In this document: piece by piece, positions 1-6,285 of the stretch | Numbering within the stretch: the first letter of the stretch is position 1 | How the letters are laid out: each line of letters starts with the position of its first letter | NCBI GenBank assembly: GCA_937897495.1 | Contig: CALCBL010000081.1 | Coordinates: 1 to 6,941, forward strand | Direction of reading: 5' to 3' | DNA from: an uncultured Burkholderiales bacterium | Lineage (GTDB): Bacteria > Pseudomonadota > Gammaproteobacteria > Burkholderiales > Burkholderiaceae_C | Length of the DNA: 6,941 bases | Position numbers and translations under genes: made by a program | Notes under the pieces: model-generated | The model's input: the letters and a program-made list of their open reading frames with translations, nothing else | The model's database searches: none | What the model was told of the DNA's origin: nothing

Positions 1-643
1 ACGCTGGTTGCTCTTTTCCAATGACCTTTAAGTCAGGGCGCCCCACCACGCGCCCCTTCAGGGCCGACTCGGTCAGGGCTTTTTGAGTGGCCGCAGACAA
101 ACCCCCAGCCACAAATTCGGCGTATGCCGCCTCCCTGGCAAAGGGCGTATTGCCCAAGCCCCAATAAAGAGCGTGTGGCGTGACCAGTTTGTCGATATTT
201 TGACCTGCCAGGTGTTTGTAGCTCGACCAGCTAAAGGCCTCGGCCGATTCGGCCAACCCTGCCCTGACTGGGTTCAAGTCAATGTAGGCCATGCACGTGA
301 GGAGATAGGCTTCAGAATCAATCAGCGAGGATTTGTAGCGCCCTTCCCAGAGTGTGCCGCTTCTGTTGTGGCGCTTGTTGAAGTAGCGCACATAACTCCG
401 CCCCACCGATTGCATCATCAAAGACATCGCCTCATCACTGGGCGGTGTGAGCAACATGTGGAAGTGATTGTCGAGCAACACGTAGGCGTTGACAGCCACT
501 TTGTGACGCTGTGACTCTTCTAGCCACAGGCTGTAAAGCATTCTTCGATCGGTCTCGTCCAGCACGATGGGCTGGCGATTGTTACCCCGCTGAATCACAT
601 GATGCGGGTAACCTGGAAGGGCTAAACGGGGTTGGCGGGCCAT
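1..643 (-). CDS. REP-associated tyrosine transposase (Y1/HUH, IS200-like fold), partial at 3' end
   Basis: Single-strand DNA transposase of the RAYT family, a Y1 HUH nuclease that nicks DNA through a 5'-phosphotyrosine link. I translated it by hand from an ATG at 643 on the minus strand: 214 residues are open to the window edge without a stop, so the C-terminus is missing. The N-terminus MARQPRLALPGYPHHVIQRG is typical of the long RAYT group. The metal-binding His-hydrophobic-His motif is H60-F61-H62 (DNHFHML), followed by SGTLWEGRYKSSL (about 95-107) and YIDLNPVRAG (120-129). Y120 aligns with catalytic Y115 of Escherichia coli TnpA-REP. No frameshift or internal stop is seen, so it may be active. 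It follows the methyltransferase after 45 bases, in the same direction, with no clear ribosome binding site. RAYTs are usually single-copy chromosomal genes that mobilise or maintain REP palindromes rather than classical insertion sequences. Family assignment is firm; activity is inference. Confidence 0.93.
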   Translation of the reverse strand, partial: MARQPRLALPGYPHHVIQRGNNRQPIVLDETDRRMLYSLWLEESQRHKVAVNAYVLLDNHFHMLLTPPSDEAMSLMMQSVGRSYVRYFNKRHNRSGTLWEGRYKSSLIDSEAYLLTCMAYIDLNPVRAGLAESAEAFSWSSYKHLAGQNIDKLVTPHALYWGLGNTPFAREAAYAEFVAGGLSAATQKALTESALKGRVVGRPDLKVIGKEQPA

Positions 644-665
644 GCCTGAATGCTAACCCGAAAGA

Positions 666-692
666 AATTAATGTTGATCTGACCCCAATTAA
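666..692 (-). repeat. Possible RAYT-associated flank motif (GGGGTCAGA type) with TTAATT direct repeats
   Basis: Read on the minus strand, this stretch holds TTAATT (692-687), then GGGGTCAGATCAACA, then a second TTAATT (671-666). It lies 23 bases upstream of the transposase ATG. From memory, GGGGTCAGA-type strings often flank RAYT genes in proteobacteria, sometimes as a palindrome with GACCCC. Here only one half is visible and no matching copy is seen elsewhere in the window. The methyltransferase stop codon (TAA, 691-689) lies inside the first TTAATT, so the motif marks the border between that gene and the transposase locus. Confidence 0.45.
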
Positions 693-1615
693 GGGTAACG
701 CGATGCAAGGGATTGCTGAAGGCCGAATTCGGTCAGGAGGGACTGGAGGTGGTCGGCGGCACCTTGTTTGGGGCGGCCGGTGTAGTGGGCCAGGATGAGT
801 TCGTTTTTCATGCTGTGTTCCCAGCCTACCAGTTCGGTGACGGTGACGGCATAGCCTTTTGACTCTAGGTAAAGGCAGCGCAATACGTTGGTGAGTTGGC
901 TGCCAATTTCGCGCGTGTGCAGCGGATGGCGCCAGAGTTCGGCCAAGGGAGTACGCGATAAATTGAGGACCTTGTTTTGACGCAATTGAGCGGCCACTTC
1001 GGCTTGGCAACAGGGCACCAAGACCATGGCGCGGGCTTTTTTCAGGAGTCCAAAAGCAATGGCGTCGTCGGTGGCGGTGTCGCAGGCATGCAGCGCCGTC
1101 ACCACATCGATGTGCGATGGCATGAGGTCAGACTGCGATGACTCGGCCACCGAGGTGTTCAAAAAGACCATGCGCTGAAAGTCCAAGCGCTTTGCCAGTG
1201 CGCGTGAGGCTTCGACCAATTCAGAACGCGTTTCAATGCCGTAAATATGGCCTTGCGACAACTGCTTGAAAAACAAATCGTAGACGATGAAACCCAAATA
1301 CGATTTGCCAGCACCGTGGTCTGCAAGCGACAAGCCCTTGGGCAGCAAGTCGTCATGAGCCAGCTGAGAGACAGACAACTTCAAGGCCTTGGCTGCATCT
1401 TCTTCAGACAGCTGTTTCAAAATCTTTTCAATGAACTGAAACAGATGCAGCACCTGCTTCAATTTGCGACGTGAGTCTTGATTGAGCTTGCCCTCACGCG
1501 TGAGGATGTGCAACTCTTTGAGCAATTCAATAGATTGCCCTGGCCGCAAATCTAAATCCAATGGCTTGGGTTCTGTCGATTTCGAATTAACTGGATTTTT
1601 TTTCATCAGACTCAT
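689..1615 (-). CDS. SAM-dependent methyltransferase, Methyltransf_32/Trm13-like core, substrate unknown
   Basis: A 308-residue protein predicted to transfer a methyl group from S-adenosylmethionine. Residues 1-90 are lysine-rich and probably helical. The Rossmann core starts with motif I, LADHGAGKSYLGF (97-109), where D99-x-G-A-G-K is the expected SAM loop. E128 in YGIETR is the likely ribose-binding acidic residue. ALHACDTATDD (174-184), VPCCQAE (200-206) and GWEHSMKNEL (264-273) match the pattern shared by Methyltransf_32 proteins and the C-terminal domain of tRNA 2'-O-methyltransferase Trm13. That resemblance hints at an RNA target, but this is inference. The start overlaps the end of the DUF1415 gene by 29 bases; an ATG three codons later (1606) is an alternative giving a 20-base overlap. 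No clear ribosome binding site precedes either start, so translational coupling is likely. The stop codon falls in the flank motif of the transposase locus, so the native C-terminus could have been altered. Confidence 0.85.
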   Translation of the reverse strand: MSLMKKNPVNSKSTEPKPLDLDLRPGQSIELLKELHILTREGKLNQDSRRKLKQVLHLFQFIEKILKQLSEEDAAKALKLSVSQLAHDDLLPKGLSLADHGAGKSYLGFIVYDLFFKQLSQGHIYGIETRSELVEASRALAKRLDFQRMVFLNTSVAESSQSDLMPSHIDVVTALHACDTATDDAIAFGLLKKARAMVLVPCCQAEVAAQLRQNKVLNLSRTPLAELWRHPLHTREIGSQLTNVLRCLYLESKGYAVTVTELVGWEHSMKNELILAHYTGRPKQGAADHLQSLLTEFGLQQSLASRYP

Positions 1616-2222
1616 TCTGCGGCAAAGTGGGCCCCACTTCCAAGGCTTTCCATCCCGCCAAACCCAATTGGTTCAGGGTGACCATATTGACTTCAAAAAT
1701 AGCTTCCGCCTCAGGAAACACGGCCACTGCTCGGTCAATGCTGGCCTCCCGAATCAAATGCAAAGTGGGGTAAGGCGATCGGTTGGTGAAATTGGTGATG
1801 TCGTTTTCTTCGGTGCCCGCAAATTGGTAGTGCGGATGAAAACTGGCAATTTGAATTTCGCCCTCTAAATCAAGTGCCAACAAACAATCGTCTGCCACAT
1901 TTAAAAAATCGTTGTAATCGTAAAAATCTTGTAACAAGTTTTGAACCACCAACAAGGTGGTGTCGCGCACAGATGCATCTAGCGCCACGAGATCTTTTAA
2001 CGCTTGCAGCAAGTCATCGCGCAAAGCTTCCAATGTGACGGCCGAACTGACTGTGCAATGCACTTGGCCCTTCACATAAACCGATTTGGCAAAGGGACAC
2101 AAATTCAAACCAATGACCGCTTTTTCTAACCAGCGCAAAGTATCTTGCACCATCAGATTTTCTGGCGTGGCTTTCAATGAACTGGCCTCCAAAGACATTG
2201 AAACTGTTGTTTGAGATTTCAT
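1587..2222 (-). CDS. DUF1415 family protein, function unknown
   Basis: A conserved bacterial protein of 211 residues, near the usual family length of roughly 190. The family features visible are a Trp-containing helix leading into GLNLCPFAK (38-46), ASFHPHYQFAGT (126-137), and NFTNRSPYPTLHLIREAS (144-161). The invariant-looking Cys42, His129 and Tyr/Gln pair, and the Asn-Arg-Ser-Pro-Tyr-Pro block, suggest a catalytic or ligand-binding site, but no reaction is known to me. There is no signal peptide or membrane segment, so it is probably cytoplasmic. The ATG at 2222 is preferred because it forms a 4-base ATGA overlap with the transporter stop. The same frame is open up to an in-frame start codon at 2399, but the extra 59 residues lack family character and lie over the transporter C-terminus. 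The 3' end overlaps the methyltransferase start. Family identity is confident; any function would be a guess. Confidence 0.9.
   Translation of the reverse strand: MKSQTTVSMSLEASSLKATPENLMVQDTLRWLEKAVIGLNLCPFAKSVYVKGQVHCTVSSAVTLEALRDDLLQALKDLVALDASVRDTTLLVVQNLLQDFYDYNDFLNVADDCLLALDLEGEIQIASFHPHYQFAGTEENDITNFTNRSPYPTLHLIREASIDRAVAVFPEAEAIFEVNMVTLNQLGLAGWKALEVGPTLPQNESDEKKSS
1625..1639. repeat. Perfect 7-bp inverted repeat before the methyltransferase start
   Basis: AAGTGGG and CCCACTT face each other around a single central base, ending 10 bases upstream of the methyltransferase ATG (1615) and inside the last codons of the DUF1415 gene. In the mRNA a shorter stem with a three-base loop could form. 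It could affect initiation of the coupled downstream gene, but the surrounding coding sequence (Val-Gly-Pro-Thr-Leu-Pro) explains these bases equally well. Confidence 0.3.
2219..2222 (-). other. ATGA stop-start overlap, transporter to DUF1415
   Basis: The transporter TGA stop and the DUF1415 ATG start share four bases. The 20 bases upstream (ending AAAGCGTGGCTTC) have no Shine-Dalgarno core, which favours reinitiation by the terminating ribosome. Confidence 0.85.
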
Positions 2223-3466
2223 GAAGCCACGCTTTGTTGACTCAAAGTTCGCGCAATCAAGATGGACAGCAAACCGCCTAGAACACAACACAGCCCTGTC
2301 GCTAACCAAGTCCATTGCCAACCACCCACTTGCGACGCCAGCCAAGCCACCAAAGGCGGCCCTGCAAACTGCCCCGCCGCAGAGCCTTGCTGCATCCAAC
2401 CCACTGTGGTGGACACATTGCGTTCATGCGGCGCCAAGCGAACTGCCAAAGAAAATAAAGTACCAGGAACCAAGCCACCACAGGCTGAAAAAAGCAACAC
2501 GCCCGCGTAGCGCAAACCTGGCCAGCTTTGGGTGAACTCTGCAAACGCCAAAAAAGCGCCAGCCCCCATTGACAAGAATCCAATGGCCAACAACACGCTG
2601 GGATGAACACCCTTTTGCAACAAACGCCCTGAGGCCATGTTGCCCAACATGTTGACAGCTGCAGCCACCGCCGTTAACAAGCCCAAAGTGGCACCCAACA
2701 AACCGGCCTGCGTGTAGATAGATGGCAAGAAACCCACCACCGCCAGCCACTGGCCAGAATACATGGCAAAGCAAAGTGCCACCCACCACGGCCCTGGCGC
2801 TGAAAGCGTTTCACGCAATCTTTGGGTCCAAGCCACTGCTTGAACTGAGGAAGCATTGACAGGTTCAGGGCCATAGGAAGTTGAAACATCTGCAGGCACC
2901 ACACGCCACAAAACAAAGGCCATGACCCAAGACAAAACAGCAAACAACAGCCACCAAGTACGCCATCCAAACTCAGGCAACCACAAGGGGCCCGCCAACA
3001 AAGTCAGGGCTGTGCCCGCAGGCATGTAAGCCCCCCAATAGCCCAATAACTTTCGCAAATGGTGTTCGCTGACCAACTTTCGAATGAGCCCGGGTGCGGG
3101 CAAAGTGACCCCTAAGAATCCAATACCCTCAACGGCGCGCCACACCATGAGGGACGCAGCGCTTTCTGAGGCAGCGCCCATGGCACTGGCCACACCCAAG
3201 ATAACCAAGCCCGACAGCATGCTGCGCTTCAGGCCGAAGCCATCGGCAGACAAACCCACAGCAAGGGCTAAGCTCATGCCCGCAAGTTGCACCAAGGACA
3301 ACAAAAAGCCCGCTTGCATCAAACTCAATCCCAAAGTTTGACTCAATTCTGGCAAAGCAGGTGGCAGTTTTCCAATTTGCAATGCAGCCACCACACCAGA
3401 AAATATCACGCAGTAGGCAGCCCCTAAAGACAAAGATTTCTGTGAAACCAAGACCGAACTTGTCAT
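2219..3466 (-). CDS. Major facilitator superfamily (MFS) transporter, substrate unknown
   Basis: A 415-residue inner-membrane secondary transporter with the expected length and about 12 hydrophobic segments in two halves. The halves are separated by a polar loop near residues 190-225. The MFS signature between helices 2 and 3 is clear: G71-L-S-A-D75-G-F-G78-L-K80-R81. Helix 4 begins with R110-AVEG-IGFLG, matching the R-x-x-x-G-x-G pattern of the family. A second loop, GRLLQKG (280-286), sits at the equivalent place in the C-terminal half. The overall style recalls CynX/NimT-like or sugar/drug-efflux MFS proteins, but no residue in the sequence fixes a substrate. It starts with an ATG that overlaps the dgt stop by four bases and ends with a four-base overlap with the DUF1415 gene, so the three are almost certainly made from one message. 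Whether the cargo relates to nucleotides, aromatic compounds or something else cannot be told from the sequence. Confidence 0.92.
   Translation of the reverse strand: MTSSVLVSQKSLSLGAAYCVIFSGVVAALQIGKLPPALPELSQTLGLSLMQAGFLLSLVQLAGMSLALAVGLSADGFGLKRSMLSGLVILGVASAMGAASESAASLMVWRAVEGIGFLGVTLPAPGLIRKLVSEHHLRKLLGYWGAYMPAGTALTLLAGPLWLPEFGWRTWWLLFAVLSWVMAFVLWRVVPADVSTSYGPEPVNASSVQAVAWTQRLRETLSAPGPWWVALCFAMYSGQWLAVVGFLPSIYTQAGLLGATLGLLTAVAAAVNMLGNMASGRLLQKGVHPSVLLAIGFLSMGAGAFLAFAEFTQSWPGLRYAGVLLFSACGGLVPGTLFSLAVRLAPHERNVSTTVGWMQQGSAAGQFAGPPLVAWLASQVGGWQWTWLATGLCCVLGGLLSILIARTLSQQSVAS
3463..3466 (-). other. ATGA stop-start overlap, dgt to transporter
   Basis: The dgt TGA stop and the transporter ATG share four bases. 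The upstream bases (ending CGATTGCTTGC) contain no purine-rich ribosome binding site, so the transporter start probably depends on translation of dgt. Confidence 0.85.
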
Positions 3467-4602
3467 GCAAGCAATCGACGACCCGTCAAGCGTTCGTGCT
3501 CTCGCGCAGCGAAGCGATCGGTCATGCCCGCAATGTAGTCAGCCACTGCACGTGGCGTTTCTTTGCGCGCAGCAAAATCAGAGGACATCTCTTGAGGGCT
3601 ATTAAGGTATGCGTCAAACAACTCGCGCACAACCACTTGGGCTTGGGTCGTGGTCTCCATCACTTGAGGATGCCGGTACAAATGTTTGGACAAAAATGAT
3701 TTCATGACTTGCACTTGTTCCGCCATGGGCTCCCCAAATGCCACCAGAGGCCCTGCAAGCCTTGCCTGGTCTGCATGGTGAGGGGCGTGCAACAGCAAAT
3801 TAGAACGCGTGGTGTCAATGACATCGTAGACCTGATCGCTGAGCATGCGGCGAATGGTTTCGTACAACAAGCGTCTTGATTTGGAAGCATCTTTCAAACT
3901 TGGATGCTGCTGAAGCGTCAAAATTTTGTAACGTTCAAACAAAGGCACTTCTGCCATTTGCGACAAGCTGAGCAAACCTGAGCGCACCCCATCGTCAATG
4001 TCATGCGCGTTGTAGGCAATGGCATCGGCCAAGTTACAAAGTTGTGCTTCCAAACTAGGCTGTGTGCCGTCTAAAAATCGTTTGGCCACACCGCCAGGTT
4101 CTTGAGCCTCTATCAACAGCGCATTTCGACGGGCGCAATGTTTCAAAATACCCTCACGCGTTTCGAAGGTGAGGTTCAAGCCATCAAAATCTGGGTAACG
4201 TTCTTCCAATTGATCAACCACACGCAGGCTTTGCAAGTTGTGCTCGAACCCACCAAAGGCTTGCATACATTCATTCAGGGCGTCTTGACCTGCATGACCA
4301 AAGGGCGTGTGCCCTAAGTCATGGGCCAGCGCCACAGCCTCAACCAAATCTTCATTCAGTCCCAATGCACGGGCAATGGACCGTCCAAGCTGAGCGACCT
4401 CTAAAGAATGAGTCAGGCGGGTGCGAAATAAATCACCTTCGTGATTTAAAAAAACCTGCGTTTTATAAACCAGCCGGCGAAAAGCCGTTGAGTGGACGAT
4501 GCGGTCTCGATCACGTTGGAAGTCATTGCGAGTTGGAGCGGGCGCTTCCGCATGTCGCCTACCACGCGAGTTTTCAGCAAAGCAGGCGTAAATTTCAAGC
4601 AC
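3463..4602 (-). CDS. dgt: Deoxyguanosinetriphosphate triphosphohydrolase-like protein (dGTPase type 2, HD domain)
   Basis: HD-superfamily phosphohydrolase expected to cleave dNTPs, classically dGTP, to the deoxynucleoside and triphosphate, and so trim deoxynucleotide pools in the cytoplasm. At 379 residues it fits the type 2 family. The N-terminal block [20 protein letters not shown] (25-44) is a hallmark of the family. The metal-binding HD set is visible: H65 in LTHSLEV, H94-D95 in [13 protein letters not shown], and D193 in [26 protein letters not shown] (146-156) is also typical. The start is a GTG at 4602 overlapping the aroB stop by eight bases; it gives the standard N-terminal length, and no ATG precedes the conserved block. 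No ribosome binding site is evident. A dgt gene directly after aroB is common in Burkholderiales, so this looks like the housekeeping copy. Nucleotide specificity within type 2 proteins varies, so dGTP as substrate is an inference from the family. Confidence 0.95.
   Translation of the reverse strand: MLEIYACFAENSRGRRHAEAPAPTRNDFQRDRDRIVHSTAFRRLVYKTQVFLNHEGDLFRTRLTHSLEVAQLGRSIARALGLNEDLVEAVALAHDLGHTPFGHAGQDALNECMQAFGGFEHNLQSLRVVDQLEERYPDFDGLNLTFETREGILKHCARRNALLIEAQEPGGVAKRFLDGTQPSLEAQLCNLADAIAYNAHDIDDGVRSGLLSLSQMAEVPLFERYKILTLQQHPSLKDASKSRRLLYETIRRMLSDQVYDVIDTTRSNLLLHAPHHADQARLAGPLVAFGEPMAEQVQVMKSFLSKHLYRHPQVMETTTQAQVVVRELFDAYLNSPQEMSSDFAARKETPRAVADYIAGMTDRFAAREHERLTGRRLLA
4595..4602 (-). other. 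Eight-base overlap of aroB stop and dgt GTG start
   Basis: The shared sequence is GTGCTTGA: dgt begins at the GTG, and aroB ends with the TGA. The preceding bases (GATAGACCGTTGCT) hold no Shine-Dalgarno core. The non-ATG start plus overlap points to coupled, probably low-level, initiation. Confidence 0.75.
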
Positions 4603-5707
4603 AGCAACGGTCTATCACAGCACGCACCATGGCTTGTGGTGCTGCACTGACACGGGCCTTGCCTAGGCCGTCCATCAAGACAAATTGAATGTCGCCCGCC
4701 ACAGATTTTTTATCATGCAGCATGTGTGCAAGGTAGTGACCCGCATTGTCTTGAGCACTTAGCACAGGGCCTTTGATAGGTAAACCAGCGCGCTCAATGA
4801 GGTTTGTCAAACGCTTGACAAAAGCAAGATCGATCAAGCCCATGTCGGCCGACAAATGAGCGGCCATGACCATGCCACAACCCACCGCCTCGCCGTGCAA
4901 CCACTTACCAAAGCCGAGGCCGGCTTCAATGGCGTGACCAAACGTGTGGCCGAAATTCAAGATGGCCCGCAAACCTGACTCGCGCTCATCTTGCCCCACC
5001 ACAAACGCTTTGATTTCACAGCTTCGCTTCACCGCATGCGCCATGGCCTGGGTATCACAAGCTTTCAAGGCGTCCATGTTGGCGTCAATCCAATCAAAAA
5101 ATGCCATGTCAGCGATAGGGCCGTATTTGATGATTTCGGCCAGTCCGGCGCTGAGTTCGCGTGCTGGCAAAGTTTTTAAAACACCCAAATCGCACACCAC
5201 CCGCTGCGGTTGGTAAAACGCGCCAATCATGTTCTTGCCCATGGGGTGATTGATGGCCGTTTTGCCGCCCACCGACGAATCGACTTGTGCCAGTAGCGTT
5301 GTGGGCACTTGAACAAAGGGCACGCCGCGCATGAAACTGGCGGCAGCAAAGCCCGCCATATCACCGACGACACCACCGCCCAAAGCAAACAAAACTGTTT
5401 TGCGATCGCAAGCACGGCCGAGCAAGGTGTCAAAAATAAGGTTCAGTGTGACCCAATCTTTGTGTGCCTCGCCGTCTGGTAACTGAACACTGTGAATCTG
5501 TTTGTAATGGCCCGACAGCGCCTGCCGCAAGGCGTCTTCGTAAAGCGGTGAGACCGTGGTGTTGGTCACAATCAAGGCGGCAGCAGCTTGGGGCAATTGA
5601 CCGTAGGTGCCTGCTTGCCCTAATAAATTTTCACCAATCAAAATATCGTAACTTCTGTCCGCCAAATTAATTCGGACAGTTTCAAGGTGCTTGTTCAATG
5701 TGTTCAT
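4595..5707 (-). CDS. aroB: 3-dehydroquinate synthase
   Basis: Second enzyme of the shikimate pathway. It converts DAHP to 3-dehydroquinate using NAD+ and a divalent metal, usually zinc, in the cytoplasm. The 370-residue length is normal. The glycine-rich NAD region [21 protein letters not shown] (108-128) is followed by [19 protein letters not shown] (135-153) with active-site D143 and K149, then K158 in [12 protein letters not shown]. Metal ligands are E191 in LAEIIKYG, H254 in [11 protein letters not shown] and H271 in WLHGEAVG; they correspond to E184, H247 and H264 of E. coli AroB, a constant offset of seven. All key residues are present, so the enzyme should be functional. The ATG overlaps the aroK stop by four bases and the gene ends eight bases inside dgt. 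The adjacent aroK encodes a later enzyme of the same pathway. Confidence 0.98.
   Translation of the reverse strand: MNTLNKHLETVRINLADRSYDILIGENLLGQAGTYGQLPQAAAALIVTNTTVSPLYEDALRQALSGHYKQIHSVQLPDGEAHKDWVTLNLIFDTLLGRACDRKTVLFALGGGVVGDMAGFAAASFMRGVPFVQVPTTLLAQVDSSVGGKTAINHPMGKNMIGAFYQPQRVVCDLGVLKTLPARELSAGLAEIIKYGPIADMAFFDWIDANMDALKACDTQAMAHAVKRSCEIKAFVVGQDERESGLRAILNFGHTFGHAIEAGLGFGKWLHGEAVGCGMVMAAHLSADMGLIDLAFVKRLTNLIERAGLPIKGPVLSAQDNAGHYLAHMLHDKKSVAGDIQFVLMDGLGKARVSAAPQAMVRAVIDRCCA
5704..5707 (-). other. ATGA stop-start overlap, aroK to aroB
   Basis: The aroK TGA and the aroB ATG share four bases. The upstream stretch (CAACCCAAGCCGAAC) lacks a Shine-Dalgarno core, so aroB translation is probably coupled to aroK, keeping the two shikimate enzymes in step. 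Confidence 0.85.
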
Positions 5708-6285
5708 GTTCGGCTTGGGTTGGCGTTTGCAGCATGCGTGTCAAAACCATCGAGGTCTAGTTCTGCAATGATGGTGTTGAGCAATCTGTTGATGCTGGGA
5801 CGTCCTGTTTCAAAAACAAAATGCGCTGTCTCTCGGTAAAGAGGATCGCGCACATTGAACAAAGCTCTCAATTTTTCTTGCGGATCGTCGACTTGCAAAA
5901 GCGGCCTTTGCATATCGTGCTTCAGTCTTCTGAAAACCTCTTCAGGCGTTGAACACAAATAAACCACCTTGCCTCGCGTGTGCAAATTTTGCCGATTGAG
6001 AGGCCGAAGCACTGCGCCGCCACCTGTTGACAGCACACCGTGGTGGTACTTGCTTAAATCGTCAAGGACGTTTTGCTCAATGTCACGAAAACGCTCTTCA
6101 CCTTCACGGTCAAAAAACTCTCGAATCGAACATCCTAAACGTTGCTCAATGACACTGTCTGAATCCAAAAAAGGCAAGCCGAGTCGACGCCCCATCTGTC
6201 TGCCGATGGTCGTTTTGCCAGATCCCGGGAGGCCAACAAAAATAATGAGCAAAAGTAGAAACTTAAGGAAGGATTGAGGCTCCAA
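5704..6285 (-). CDS. aroK: Shikimate kinase
   Basis: Cytoplasmic P-loop kinase that phosphorylates shikimate at the 3-hydroxyl with ATP, the fifth step of the shikimate pathway. With the start at 6285 (a TTG) it has 193 residues. The Walker A loop is G18-LPGSG-K24-T25. DSD (41-43) and R65 in EERFRDIE bind shikimate, followed by the TGGG block (87-90). The LID arginine is R127 in MQRPLL, and R151 lies in PLYRE. All catalytic residues are intact. The start is uncertain: no ATG lies before the P-loop. The TTG at 6285 lies inside the pilQ 3' end and adds a hydrophobic leader. A second TTG at 6252, ten bases after the pilQ stop, gives [13 protein letters not shown], which fits the usual short first strand better. 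Neither has a clear ribosome binding site. The C-terminal 15 or so residues are unconserved in character. Gene order after pilQ and before aroB is classic for proteobacteria. Confidence 0.96.
   Translation of the reverse strand: MEPQSFLKFLLLLIIFVGLPGSGKTTIGRQMGRRLGLPFLDSDSVIEQRLGCSIREFFDREGEERFRDIEQNVLDDLSKYHHGVLSTGGGAVLRPLNRQNLHTRGKVVYLCSTPEEVFRRLKHDMQRPLLQVDDPQEKLRALFNVRDPLYRETAHFVFETGRPSINRLLNTIIAELDLDGFDTHAANANPSRT

Noticed and set aside
83..514. Plus-strand open frame of 143 codons
   Set aside because: It is antisense to the transposase, which has the HUH and Tyr motifs in the minus frame; the plus-strand product resembles no family.
582..1010. Minus-strand open frame of 142 codons
   Set aside because: It lies out of frame over the methyltransferase C-terminus and transposase start and has the Pro/Arg-rich composition of a shadow frame.
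1945..1961. Hairpin ACCACC-AACAA-GGTGGT as a possible terminator
   Set aside because: It lies in the middle of the DUF1415 gene (Thr-Leu-Leu-Val-Val), has only six pairs and no following U-tract.
2223..2399. N-terminal extension of the DUF1415 protein by 59 residues
   Set aside because: The extension is the transporter 3' end read in another frame and lacks family character. The ATG at 2222 forms the same ATGA junction used elsewhere in this operon.
2221..2535. Plus-strand open frames opposite the transporter, dgt and aroB genes
   Set aside because: They are antisense to genes with clear family motifs, have no recognisable domains and no ribosome binding site support.
3463..4602. dgt as part of an anti-phage dNTP-depletion system
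   Set aside because: It is the type 2 copy in the standard aroB-linked site with no defence partners nearby; a housekeeping role explains it.
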